Shown: in pieces, positions 24,020 through 36,384 of the stretch
Layout: each line of letters opens with the position of its first letter
Numbering within the stretch: position 1 is the stretch's first letter
Origin: Biomphalaria glabrata
Lineage: Eukaryota > Mollusca > Gastropoda > Planorbidae
DNA: 64,000 nucleotides
NCBI RefSeq assembly: GCF_947242115.1
Contig: NC_074711.1
Coordinates: 6,315,934-6,379,933 of the forward strand
Direction: 5' to 3'
The notes under the pieces: generated by a model
The model's database searches: none
What the model was told of the DNA's origin: nothing
The model's input: only the letters and a program-made list of their open reading frames with translations
Translations under genes and position numbers: made by a program

Positions 24020-26220
24020 TAGAGATGGGAATCGAACCCAACTTTTAAAGTTCGGGTTCGGTTCGGTCAGATTTAAGTTCGGGTTCGGTTCGATGACAAG
24101 TATAGTTCGGGTTCGGTTCGGTCAGGTCCAAAGTTCGGGTTCGGCTCGGTTCGATGTTATGAAATTATGTAATAGCGAAATTAAGTTATTAGGCTTAATG
24201 AAATGTATTAGTTAAAACACTTTCATTTGAATTTTTCATAAAACAAATACTTTGCAACATATAATAGGCCTATGGGCAATACTCATTCCAAAATAATGTT
24301 GCCTACATTAATTTCAAGAGTTGTAAAAAATTTCTTAATGAGTCAGTTTCACACACCTATATATAGTAGGCTATGGTCAGTTTTTTTTTTTCGAAACAGT
24401 GTTGCATATACAAATTGTAAGCGTTGTAATAGTTTCTTCATAGAGATAGAATTAAAGATGCGGCAGGTTTTCGCTCAAGTCGGCAAGTGGTTTAATTCCG
24501 GGCGGGATGCGGCGCTAAGCGTATTTTAAACTTTATCTCATAATAAGAAGAGAGAATTTTTAATTAAAAAGCTAATATTTATGTTTTCTTTCAGAACGCA
24601 CTATTCATCTAATTTTTAAAAAAGTCGAGGGCCATATTAAATTTAGTAATAAAGAGGCAGCCCTGGCGAATAGTATTATGCGAGGGACATTCTAGGTAGG
24701 CCTACATATTGCACACGTACTTCTGTAATTGGCGTGATCTTTTTAAAAAATATTCTTCGTGTTAAGACGTCTCTGTTGCGAACTTTTTTTTTTCATACAT
24801 AAGTCGTCATTGTAATGAATAGCAATGAATAGACAAAAAAAACCAGAAGAATCACACTAGCGGAGATGTTTTAAAATGTGTTCTTCAAAGGGTTTTGACC
24901 CATATTGTTGCATACGCGCCTCGCAAAAGCAGTCTACATTTAACAAGGTCTTAGAAGATACAAAGACATCTCCTACTTAATATATTTTAATTTTTAAACA
25001 TATAATTTTACTAATATTCAGATAAGTTACACTGAAAAGAAAACATTTATTTCGACGCCCCCTTTCCTTGTTAGTTGGTTTGTCGCTTACAAACAGCTAG
25101 TACAATTAAAGTTTTTGAACCAATAAAGATGTATTATATTTTTACTTAATAAACTTTAAAAGAAATTTCTAATGCGAGCAGCTCAATATAGCCTAACTGT
25201 TATTACAATATTCACATATTTAACTTGAGATAGAGATGTAATATTAATGAAATATACTGACATTTGAACGAAATCTAACTCACCTCAAAACAACGTCTTT
25301 ACTCTTTCATTTCTCAAAATTGTTTGCCGTTTCACATTTTCGTTACTCTAATTTCATCATCCTCATCATACATGCATACACAAATCAATCGCTTAACCTC
25401 TTCTTACCGCCGCCAGGAAACACACATACACTCTACAACACCCCTTTTTGTCAGAAAGTTGCGCCCCCCCTTCCCCAATTCGAGGTACTCGCCATCCCCA
25501 CACCCGTATTTCCTATACGAAATACTTCACAATTTGTAAACATACAACACTAAAAAGAAATGTAAATACCGTTATTTAGAAATTAAATATTAAGTTTTTT
25601 AAGTAGTTCTAATAGTAAATATTTATAAAAGAGATTCCGTTTTAAATTGATGTTACTATTAAAAGAAGATAATTAAATATATTTTATAAACTAGAATACT
25701 TATGAACAGTAATGAACTTATTGAATATTATATATCTATACTCTATGGTCGGCCAAAAATATTTCTAATCTAATTAACAGCCATTTCAATAAAAGTGACA
25801 ATATTTTAAAATTGACTTTCTGCTTACTAAATCTACTGGGAGGGCGGGCTAATCGGTTCAAAAGAAATATTGCAAACAGCCCGCGAAGATTCAGGGACAG
25901 GGAGAGTCGGCACCCAATGGAAAAACCCATGGGAATACCTTGTCGCGCGCGCTTTTATTTTTCTTTAGTTTCCAAAATACCCCCTCCCCCCTTTTCTGTC
26001 TCAAGTTTGGATTTAAAATAAAATATTTAAGTATTTTTTATTATTATTATTAAACCAAAAAAAAAGGATGTAGAAATTGCAAAATTAGTTTGGTTAAGAT
26101 AAGGAGGGTTCGTTCGGTTCGGTTCGTACCGAGCAGTTTCAAAGTTCGGGTTCGGTTCGGTCATAAGTGAGGTTCGAGTTCGGTGCGTTCGATTCGGGTT
26201 CGGTTCGTTTCCCATCTCTA
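24020..26220. mobile_element. Non-autonomous hAT-like element, 2.2 kb, subterminal arrays
   Basis: Left end tagagatgggaatcgaaccc and right end ggttcgtttcccatctcta are inverted repeats. The octamer attgatat flanks both sides exactly (24012-24019 and 26221-26228). About 130 bp inside each end is packed with ttcgggttcggttcggt words in inverted arrangement, as transposase-binding arrays often are in hAT elements. The 1.9-kb core is AT-rich. The frames at 24272-24529, 25320-25553, 25736-25930 and 25812-26021 show no transposase motif. The exact duplication suggests a fairly recent insertion moved in trans. Confidence 0.88.
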
Positions 26221-26228
26221 ATTGATAT

Positions 26229-27480
26229 ATTCATGACTTGGCAATATTTGATAAAAGAATATTTATTCAAAAAGGAGGAGCTTAAAGAATGAGAAAAATT
26301 GAATATTGTTTAAGACGACAAAGAAACAGTCCAACTGTGGCCTGATTTTTTTAAATGACTGAATTATTTAAAGAACAGAAATAATTCTCAACAAAATATT
26401 CATTTGTAAACATCGCTGAGGTTATTTACTTTTTCTATGGCTGTCAGTCTAGTGTAGATATTCTATCTATCTATTCTATCATCTACCTTTGACCTAAAAC
26501 TAAAGTCTAGATTCTACTTTCTAGATCTATATTGATTATTTGATTATGATATTAATGATAATAATTAAATTTATAATATAATAAATAATAATATGAATAG
26601 ACTCTATATTCTATTTCTAAAATCTAAGTCTAGTCTAGATATCTACTGCCTAGATCTACATCTAGTGATCTACTACTATCTACATCTAGAACCGGTATTA
26701 AACTCGTGTAAATATTAAAATAACTGTGTCACACTAATATTTTTGTAAGTACTGTAGTAATGTATTATGTTAGTATGTTACGTAGTGAAAGTCACTGACT
26801 GTAAAGTAACTAGATCTAGATCTATGAATATGAATCATAATGATAATGAATGGATCTAAGTCTAAGTGTGTAAAGTGTAACTCAAACTGTGTAAGTAGAC
26901 CATAAATGATAAATGGGAGAACATATTTAATTAATAGAATAATTCTAATAGAATTTATTAGATATAATTATAATCTACGTACTTATAGATTAGAACTGTA
27001 AATATGACAAACGTAAAAATGCCTAATTGTAACTGAACATTTGGATAATCGTCTAGATCTAGAAAATCTAAATGAATCAAGTCCAAAAAATTCATAGCTG
27101 CAACGCTTATTTTTTAATATTATCTTGTCTTAATTATGGTTGAACAATTAAGTTGACTGTAATTTGTAAACAACCAGTTCATCAGAGGTCAAAGCTGCCA
27201 ACTGTTACGTTTAAAATAAAGTGCTAAGTCTATAAGAAGGGGCAAGCTGAAAATAGATAGATGCGCCATCGGTTATCTAATGCCTAATGGACATTACCAA
27301 ATGTCATAAATAGTAGTACAATTTTCTGAATTTGTAATATTATTTGTTGCCCCAAGCGTCCTGACGCGGTAAGGGCTGTCGGCGCTTCTCACATTAGTGT
27401 ACTTAATTCATAGTTGCAGAAGAAGTCACCAATAAACAATATTATAATTATAGCCTAAATAAAAAAAAATGTAGGCCTAC
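26229..27480. other. Very AT-rich intergenic DNA
   Basis: Dense in tctagatctagat-type words, with no coding frame. It lies upstream of the Gypsy element. Confidence 0.5.
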
Positions 27481-27484
27481 ATAT

Positions 27485-27687
27485 TGTAATGACCATGTTC
27501 TGTAGTGACTCTATGGTTGCGCACCAGCGCACGAGGATGGACTAAATGAACGGGGAGAGAGGAAGAGGAAGTGCGAGAAGATAGAGATTGGAACGGTGCT
27601 TGTTTTTTTAGTGATCTATGTTGATTAAACTTTGTATTATCTTTGTTCCCATACCTCGTTGAGTTGCCTCCTTTAAATGTTGTAACA
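27485..27687 (+). repeat. 5' LTR of Gypsy element
   Basis: 203 bp, starting tgtaatgacc and ending gttgtaaca (TG...CA ends), identical to the 3' LTR. Confidence 0.95.
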
Positions 27688-27741
27688 TTGGTATCAGAAG
27701 TGGGATTATAGGCGACTCAACGAACGGGAGGTAAGTTAGTA

Positions 27742-28986
27742 ATGGCTTCCCCTATTATGAAACAACTAGACCAACTCTTGATTAAAGAACTAAAACAAGA
27801 ACTTCGGTATCGAGGTCTAAAGCTTGGTGGTAGCAAGGAGACACTTACAGCTCGTCTCCGGCAGGCCCTGATTGAGGAAGAAGAAGACCCGGACAGTTAT
27901 CAATTCGAAGTAGGGCCAGATATGACTGAACTCCTAGGTAAGATGCAGGAAAAGATGGATACACTTGATATAGGGATTAGAACCATGCAGGACAAAATAG
28001 ACACACTCGATTCAGGTATCAGGACTGAATTGGTATCGGTTAACCAGAAAATAACCACGATGGAGGTCACGATGAACCAGAGAGTCGATGTGGTAGAAAA
28101 AGACATAGAAGAACTGAAAGTTCAAGTTAGAGAAGGGCTCAGCAAGGCGCCGGTGAGTAATACAGGATCAATGTTACCCGAAGGGCTTGTAAAGATGAAT
28201 ACAGGATCAATGTTATCCGAAGGGCTTGTAAAGATGAAACCCCCTGTGTTTGATGGGTCCGTCTCCTGGTCAGTCTACAGAAGACAGTTTGAGGCAGCTG
28301 CTAAGGTCAACAAATGGGGCAGCGAGGAGGAAAAAGCGACCGCTCTAGTACTGGCCCTTCGAGGAAAGGCTTCCGAAGTACTCCAATCCATTCCAAACCA
28401 GCAGGATTATGCTGCTCTCGTCCAGGCTATGGAGCTTCGATACGGGGACGAGCACTTACAGGAAGTTTATAGAGTCCAGCTGAAGACCAGACAACAGCGG
28501 GTCAGTGAAACCCTACAAGAGCTAAAGACGGACATTGAACGACTTGCCCATCTGGCATACCCCACAGCAGCACAGGAGTTCCTCGAAGTAATCGTCACTG
28601 ATGCCTTCATCGATGCCGTTCGAGATCCAGAGCTAAAAAAGGTTATTAGAGTTAGTGGCAAGCGTAAGGCCAGCGAAGCCCTTGTGTTCGCTCTGTCCTA
28701 TGAAGCCGCTAAGAACGCATCCATCAACAGTCATCATGGTCGGAGACTGGAAGTTCAGGAAGAAGATTTAACACAAGTACTCAGACGGATGACGGAGGTT
28801 CTTGAAGAGTATAAGCCAAGCCGGTCACAGGGAGCTCATCGTGCGACCAGGGTCCGTTGCTGGAACTGTGGTGAATCTGGGCATATACAAAGGATGTGTA
28901 GAAGAACACCTAATCAGCAAGAAGCGACTCAGCACAGATCAGAAACGGGTGCATGGCCTGGAGCCAATGGCTATCAGGAAAACTAA
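27742..28986 (+). mobile_element. gag: gag region of Gypsy element
   Basis: About 414 codons. It starts with a SAP-like helix-turn-helix (roughly residues 10-42; LLIKELKQELRYRGLKLGG), normally a DNA-binding motif and unusual in a capsid gene. A heptad-rich probable coiled coil follows (residues about 55-135), then a short in-frame peptide duplication (TGSMLPEGLVKM type). A retrotransposon capsid domain (about 165-340) comes next, and a CCHC zinc knuckle CWNCGESGHIQRMC near the end. It forms the particle shell and binds RNA. Nuclear DNA or chromatin targeting by the SAP segment is inference. Confidence 0.9.
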
Positions 28987-31900
28987 CATTCGTCGGCTTC
29001 AAGGGGCAGAAACCGGCGATCCAGGAAATGGGAGCCCCTGTCAATGTCACTCCAATAGCTGTGCTGGGACAGAGTAGGAGTCTTATGGTAGAAGGAAGGA
29101 TTGGAATTCGGAAGTATCGGTTTCTCATAGACACTGGTGCTTCACGTTCAGTCATTCGGCCAAATGTCGCAAACAGCAATAATACTACAAATGTGAGCCT
29201 TTTCTCCCTGAAAACAGCCAGTGGAGAACTGATGCCCATAAAAGGACTGGCGGACTTAGAGTTTGAGCTTGGGTGTCAGTCATTCGTGCATGAATTTTTG
29301 ATAGCAAACATAACTGATGATTGCATTTTAGGTCTAGATTTTCTACAGAAATTTGGATTTTCCATTAACATTAGCGGAGGAACTTTGTTGTATGGAAATG
29401 TGGAGATTCCTTTGTTAGGTGATAGTGAAGAAGGAAACAATCGAATGATGAAAATACTATTGACAGAGGATACAAATCTGCCTGCACAGTCTGAATCAAT
29501 TATTTGGGGAAACTTAGAGAACGGACATGAAAAGTTGGGAACGGCGCTAATCGAAGGAACGGAAGACAATTACGACGGAGTGGTTGTAGGGAAAACGCTG
29601 GTCATGATCGGTAAAGATCATCAGAGAGTACCTGTCAGAATCATGAACCTTGGTTTGAGGGAGAAGCATCTACGAAAGGATAGTTACATTGCTAAATGCC
29701 ACACAATTGACCTAATTAAGAATTGCAACATTAACAACGTTTCTTTTACGCCCACTGAATCGGTCAACCCTCAAATTACCAGGCTTTTGACAGAAACCAA
29801 GGAGAACCTATCTGAAGAGCAGTATAGCAAAGCCAAAGAGTTGATAATGAAATTTGCAGACATCTTTCCATCTGATGAGTCAGAATGCGGAAGAACAGAC
29901 ATGGTACAACATAGGATCGATACTGGAATAAATAGACCGATTCGGCAGCCACCACGCCGCCTTCCTCTCGCAAAACAACAGGAGGCTACAGACCTGATAG
30001 AACAAATGAGACAGCAAGGGGTCATAGAGCCCTCTAATGGCCCTTGGTGTTCACCAATCGTCCTAGTAAAAAAAAAAGATGGTTCCATGCGATTTTGTGT
30101 AGACTACAGAGCACTTAATGAAATCACGCATAAAGATAGCTATCCACTCCTAAGAATAGACGATACCTTGGATACGCTTGCTGGATCACAGATTTTTTCT
30201 ACTCTTGATCTAAAGAGCGGATACTGGCAGGTGGGAATGCATCCTGAGGATAAAGAGAAAACGGCTTTCTCTGCTGGCAACGGTCTTTGGCAGTTCACTG
30301 TGATGCCTTTTGGTCTCTGTAATGCTCCCGCCACTTTTGAAAGATTGATGGAGCGCGTTTTACAGGGACTTCATTGGAACACGTGTCTTGTATACCTGGA
30401 TGACATTATAGTCACTGGTAGGATGTTTGAAGAGCATCTGGCAAATCTACATGAAGTTTTTGGACGGATCAGGAATGCGGGTATGAAAATCAATCCAAAG
30501 AAGTGCTCGTTTTTCAGGAAGAGTGTCAAATATCTTGGCCACATAGTATCAGGGGACGGCATCAGCACTGATCCTGACAAGACTGAGGTAGTAAAACGTT
30601 GGCCTACACCATCCAATATTCGAGAACTAAGAAGTTTTTTTAGGACTCTGTACGTACTATAGACGGTTTGTGCCAAATTTCTCCAATATATGTGCACCCC
30701 TTCATCGATTGACAGAACAAAAGAGGTCGTTCAACTAGACACAGGAGTGTCAGGAGTCTTTTGAAATGTTAAAAGACACACTTGTCTCATCCTCCATACT
30801 TGCCTATCCGATACCAGGCATGACGTTCATTTTGGATACGGATGCAAGCAATACAGGAATAGGCGCCGTCCTTTCCCAAAAGATTGATGGAACGGAACGA
30901 GTCATCGCTTACTTCAGTCGAAGTTTGTCAAAAGCTGAAAGGAACTACTGTGTCACAAGACGTGAACTCCTGGCCGCCGTCGATGCAATAAAACATTTTC
31001 ATAAGTACCTTTATGGGCAGAAATTTATTTTAAGGACAGATCACGCAGCAATACAATGGCTTCTTTCTTTTAAGTGCCCTGAAGGTCAGGTCGCTAGGTG
31101 GATCGAACGTCTGCAAACCTATGAATTTGAAATTCACCATCGAAAAGGACTAATTCACCAGAATGCTGATGCGCTATCTCGACGACCTTGCAAAACAGAA
31201 TGCAAACATTGTAAGAAAGCTGAGGAAAAGGAAGAGATAATCGATTGTCAACGTTTGGACCTGAATGTTTTAGGACCTTGGTCTGATGAGAATATCCGAG
31301 AAGATCAGCTGAAAGATGAGGATCTGGCAATCGTTCTTGTTCGGAAGGAGAAGGGACAACGGCCAGATTGGCAACACATTGCTGAAAAAGGGGCTGCCAT
31401 GAAGGCGTACTGGGCACAATGGGACTCAATGGTAGTGGAAAACGGTGTTCTTAAGCGAATGTGGGAATCTACTGATGGGACATCAACACGATTACAAATA
31501 GTTCTCCCAAAAGTTAGAATCCAAGAAGTACTCCAAGAGTTGCACAATGGTTCCACGGGTGGTCACTTGGGTATTAACAAGACGTTGGAGAAAGTGAGAC
31601 AAAGGTTTTATTGGTGTCGGTACAAGGAAGACGTAGAGGATTGGTGCAGAAGATGTGATCGATGTGCAGCAACCAAAGGCCCGCAACGTCGGACAAGGGG
31701 ACCCCTACAACAGTACAACGTAGGTGTTCCATTCGAAAGAATCGCACTGGATATAGCTGGCCCGTTTCCTGAGACACTAAAAGGCAACAGATATATTCTA
31801 GTAATAATGGACTATTTTAGTAAATGGCCTGAGGCTTTCGCGATACCAAACCAAGAAACCACAACAATAGTCGATATTTTAGTGGAACACTGGATTAGCC

Positions 31901-32610
31901 GCTTTGGTGTACCTATGGAACTACATTCAGATCAAGGACGCAACTTTGAATCCAAGCTATTCCAGGAGATTTGTAAAATCTTAAAAATTGAAAAGACTCG
32001 AACAACGCCACTTCGCCCTCAGTCAGACGGGATGGTGGAACGCTTTAATCGCACATTGATACAACACTTGGCTAAGATGACAGTAGAACAGCAAAACGAT
32101 TGGGATGACTACATTCCTCTATTCCTCATGTCTTATAGAGGAGCCGTTCATTCAACCACTGGTTATACGCCAGCCAAATTATTATTCGGTCGGGAACTTC
32201 GGCTGCCAGCAGACCTCTTATTCGGCTTGCCAGGAGAAAAACAAACGACAGCTAGCGAATACGTAACAGAACTTAGGGGGAGACTTGAGAGGGTTCATGC
32301 ACTTGCACGGAGTAGGATAAAAGACAGTAGCGACCTCATGAAGACCAGATATGATAGAAGAGCCAATTCTACGGGATTTGTAGAGCATGATCTCGTTTGG
32401 CTGTACAACCCAAAGAGAAGGAAGGGAAGATCGCCTAAATTACAAAAGGATTGGGAAGGTCCGTATCGGATTGTGAAGAGAATCAACGACGTGGTATACC
32501 GTATCCAGAGGGGTCCTCGAACTAAATGCAAGGTGGTACACGTCGATCGATTGTATCGGTATTGTGGAGAGGAGAGAGGAACAGAGTCAGTTCGGGACGA
32601 ACAGACATAA
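28953..32610 (+). mobile_element. pol: pol region of Gypsy element
   Basis: Domains in order: aspartic protease with DTGAS (about 29130), reverse transcriptase with FCVDYRALNE (about 30090) and the catalytic YLDDI (about 30390), RNase H with ILDTDASNTGIGAV (about 30830), and integrase. The integrase has an HHCC zinc-binding segment (about 31550-31670), a D,D-35-E core (from about 31750) and a C-terminal chromatin/DNA-binding tail ending VVHVDRLYRY. The region carries about one break and otherwise looks intact. Confidence 0.9.
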
Positions 32611-32621
32611 GAAGGGGGCAG

Positions 32622-32824
32622 TGTAATGACCATGTTCTGTAGTGACTCTATGGTTGCGCACCAGCGCACGAGGATGGACTAAATGAACGGGGAGAGAGGA
32701 AGAGGAAGTGCGAGAAGATAGAGATTGGAACGGTGCTTGTTTTTTTAGTGATCTATGTTGATTAAACTTTGTATTATCTTTGTTCCCATACCTCGTTGAG
32801 TTGCCTCCTTTAAATGTTGTAACA
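32622..32824 (+). repeat. 3' LTR of Gypsy element
   Basis: 203 bp, identical to the 5' LTR, preceded by the purine tract gaagggggcag and followed by the atat duplication. Confidence 0.95.
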
Positions 32825-32829
32825 ATATA

Positions 32830-35260
32830 AACCTACCAAATGGACGCAAGTAGCGAGGTAAATAAGTCTGTATAAGTATTCAAACATAGTCTAGAATCCT
32901 TGTCCTTACTAAATTCTATTCTTTTTTTTTTTTTTTTTTTTTTTTAGAAATCAATGCGTTAGAGACATATCGGAAAAATGTTTTGGCATGATTATAAATT
33001 ACCATTGTCATTGAATAAACGAAACATTAGCGCTAAGCTTAACCAAATGTGGGCCACAATAGGTCGAAATATAAACAATAAATGAATTTTGTATTCAATT
33101 TTTATTTTTTTTTTTTTTTTACATTAATACAAAATAATGACGATTTATATTGTCGGAATTTTGACTTTGCGGAACAAAATAAAAGTGCCAGTGAGGGACG
33201 ATGTAACTTGTGAATTTTATTTATTTGTATATGTTTTAGCGGGACAGTTCAGCTTAATGCGGAATGGTAGGTTCATCTGCAAGCGAGCACATACAATTGC
33301 ACCAGATCTAGTAGAAAAAAACAACAACGTTGGAATCCCTGAGAACATATAATTTTGAGTAGGATGATCACAAATATATAATAATTTTTTGATGATCTCT
33401 TACTCTAAAAAAATATATCTACCATAACAGATTATCTGAAAATAAATCTTTTGATAAAGAGCTAAACAACATTTTCTAATCATCACGGGTAAATCGCTGG
33501 CGTTCGAGACCTAAAATCCTTTTTTTGTCTGTAATTTAAAAAAAAATACAGTGCAGGATGCGCAAAGACCTGTTTTGAAGTGGTCGTTCCTTTAGTATAG
33601 TTCCATGGTTCCATGGCCTAACCAAGGTTAAATAACATTTTAGTTTTATGTTCTTGATTTGTAGAATTTTCTTTTAATAAACCCTAATGCTTGATTTCAT
33701 GATAGTATTTTATTTATTATCAAATTAAATGAGATTGAAATGCGCCAGCCTAGTAGGCTATATAGGTCTGGATTGACAGAGTCTGTTCCTACTTAAAATT
33801 TCTAGTCCAAACCTCCCGCAGGACGACGGGGGGTGGCAGCGGGCTGTGTAAGAACCTGGGACCATAGAGACGACGATATACCGCAGAACCAGGCAGATAG
33901 GGAACTAAGTAGATAAATAAAGTGTTGCAGATTTTTTATAAAAGTTTGTTTCTTTTAGAAAATTAGATAACTTCTTACTCTTATATAGGTCATATACAAT
34001 AGCCTATCATGTCGCTACCAGCAATGATTAAAAAAAAAACAACTTGTTGACAAATTAATTTTTACAGATCAGTATGATTAGATTAATATGGTTAGTATTC
34101 TCATACATAAGGATCTATATCTATAAGAAGCTAAGCTAGGGTAGGATCGAAGATTTAAAAAATAAATTCTTTTAATTAAGGTGTTGACTAAGACGTTCGC
34201 GCAGGCGTTACTTATTTATTTCTAAAAAAATGTTTTGTCGGAGGGTCGGGGAAGTGAAAACTAACCAAATGCACAGCATAGACACTAGGAAAATAATAAT
34301 AATAATAAAAACCAACAACAAAAAAAAAAAAAAGGCTGTAGGGCCCATAAAAGAGGCATATAAATAATATTTTCATTACTATTATTATATTTTTGTAAAG
34401 TAATCAAGTATATGTTAATCGTATTTAAAAAAAAAAAAGAGGCCTAAGGCTCAAGGAATCCCATGATGACAAAGCTAAAATTGAATAGCGCAAAATTCAG
34501 AGGTTTCCTTTATAAATAAAAGTATAATAATAGATAATTTAGGAAAAAGAACAAAAGCTTTGAAATTATCAACATAGACGAATATAGGCCTGATAGTAAT
34601 AAAATTGAAATGGAAATATGTATATAATATGTTTGTATGTAGGCCTATTTATGTAGTAGCCTATGTAGGCCTATGTATGTGTGGTGTGTGTCCAAATTTT
34701 TTTTTTTTAAATTCATATTTAAACAAATCCGGCAAACTCTTAATTTGATGGTATAATATTTAAAATAACAGAAAAATTTCTAAATAAAATAAATAAATTA
34801 TATATTATAAATATATACCGGTATATTAAAAATTATACTTAATTTAAAATGAGAAATAAAATTATAGTTTGGTATTTGGCAAGTATAACCTTCATTTGAA
34901 ATTTCACATACATACCCGTACACCCTGCATTTAATTGTATTATAAAAAGCATCTATACTTTTTATCAGGCAATGCACACTGGCACTCAATAAGGAAAACT
35001 GACATTAGAAATGACATACTGCAAGCATAACAACAACATGATCCAAACATACAAGATTAGATCACATCACTTCAAATTTTCAAAACGGTGCAACATAACA
35101 TGAATTTCTCTCTCACTCTTTCCTTTTCTCTTTAATTTTTCACCTCTCGTTCTTTCTTTTACTCTTTTTCTTTAATATGTCTAGCTCTTTCCTTCTCTTT
35201 TTTTTTTTATCACCCATTTTCGTCTCCTCGCTCTTTTGTCCCATATCTATCTCCCATTTT
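32830..35260. other. AT-rich intergenic DNA; SINE fragment at 33797-33850
   Basis: Mostly A- and T-rich tracts. At 33797-33850 the minus strand of the SINE family is visible (tctagtccaaacctcccgca, gacgacggggg). A 71-codon plus frame at 33137-33352 shows no known motif. No gene supported. Confidence 0.5.
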
Positions 35261-35266
35261 TAACGG

Positions 35267-35415
35267 CCCCTGAAAGGGGAAAAGCCGCTATTAGTTTTGT
35301 CTGGCCCGTCTGTTCCGTTTAGATGTCAGAAACTAGAAGAGACAATGAAAATCGGACATCAAGATATTTGAGATCATTCAAAGTTCTGACGCAACGGCTA
35401 CTTTTGCATTTTCTG
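35267..35415. repeat. Dispersed repeat, copy 2
   Basis: Same ordered words as 9196-9355 (gctattagttttgt, gtcagaaactagaagaga, gaaaatcggacatcaagat, caaagttctgacgca). Confidence 0.65.
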
Positions 35416-35518
35416 AAAGCGAAAAATCTATTTTTTTCATAAAAAACACCCCATTTTCACAGCTATAAATGGCTCCTTCTGTCTCGGTAGACAATGGGTG
35501 CGCCGGATGAGTTACTGG

Positions 35519-35825
35519 CTTTGGTTACGTCTTGAGATGGGGAAGAATCTGGAGTGATTGATCAAGCCAATTCTCGAGCAGCATAGTTTGCCACAGTTCG
35601 TGAATGTATATTCATCTGTCCTAGGGCTAGCTGACACGGCAGCTTTCTTTTTCTTTCTCTTGGCTGACGCAGCTTCATTTCTTTTCCATTCGGCGAAGTT
35701 CGTACCAGCACGTACAGTCTGTGTCTCCATGCTGTCTAGTCTTGGGCTATCTCCTCCCACATACATTGGTCGATGCCCGTGGCTGTCATGTCTCGCTTGC
35801 AGACATCTCTATAGGTTAGTCTTGG
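35519..35825 (-). mobile_element. LINE ORF2 C-terminal remnant with zinc-finger tail
   Basis: On minus, YRDVCKRDMTATGID, WEEIAQD, then NCGKLCCSRIGLINHSR, the conserved C-terminal end of many animal non-LTR retrotransposon ORF2 proteins. It is broken by a stop and a frame change. It abuts a Gypsy fossil in opposite orientation. Confidence 0.7.
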
Positions 35826-35827
35826 GT

Positions 35828-36381
35828 CTAATATTAGGTATTCCGGGAAATACACCAGTCACTGCCTCCGAGTATGTATTCAATCTTGGAAAAAGGCATC
35901 ATCTAGCCCGCAATAAGATCAATATCAATAGCGAATCGATGAAGAAACGATATGACAAACGGGCCAATTCCTCTGGGTTTCAAGAGAGCGATCTGGTATG
36001 GTTGTACAACCATCAGAGGCGGAAATGCAGATCTCCAAAGCTACAAAGAGACTTGGAAGGTCCATACCGCGTCGTAAAGAGGACCAACGACGTGGTTTAT
36101 AGGATACAGAAAAGTCCACGATCTAAGCTGAAGGTCGTCCATCGGGACGAACAGGTTTGAGAAGGGGGAGCAGGGTTGTAGTTCTATTTACGCATTGAAA
36201 CACACGTGGAAAATAGAAGGGAGGAAATAGAGACAGATTGGTGAATGCCGGCTTATTAAGAAATGAAATAGATCTAAGGCAACCTGACATCCTGTGGTTT
36301 GTGTGTGTTATTTGTTTTAATTATTAAATAACTATCAAAGTTATTCTTCCTCTGTTGAGTGCTTTCCTGGAATTTACAACA
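35828..36381 (+). mobile_element. Gypsy fossil: integrase end plus 3' LTR
   Basis: Protein-level relative of the integrase C-terminal tail of the 27.5-kb element (ANSSGFQESDLVWLYN, SPKLQRDLEGPYRVVKR), then a gaaggggg purine tract and an LTR at about 36177-36381 with tg...ca ends. It is a fragment of a sister family, older than the 27.5-kb copy. Confidence 0.8.
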
Positions 36382-36384
36382 ATA

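Larger units (their letters stand above)
27481..32828 (+). mobile_element. Ty3/Gypsy LTR retrotransposon, young, nearly whole
   Basis: The element spans 27485-32824 and is flanked by a 4-bp duplication atat (27481-27484, 32825-32828). The two 203-bp LTRs are identical by eye, so insertion was very recent. The order is LTR, primer-binding site just after the 5' LTR (ttggtatcagaagtgg), gag, pol (protease, reverse transcriptase, RNase H, integrase), purine-rich tract gaagggggcag, LTR. The protease-RT-RH-IN order is that of Ty3/Gypsy (Metaviridae-like) elements, and no envelope gene is seen. Gag and pol overlap in different frames, as in families that use ribosomal frameshifting. It looks whole except for about one break in pol. 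A related but older fragment lies at 35.8-36.4 kb. Confidence 0.95.

Noticed and set aside
24272-26021. Transposase frames in the 24-kb hAT-like element
   Set aside because: Frames are 64-85 codons with no hAT dimerisation or catalytic motif.
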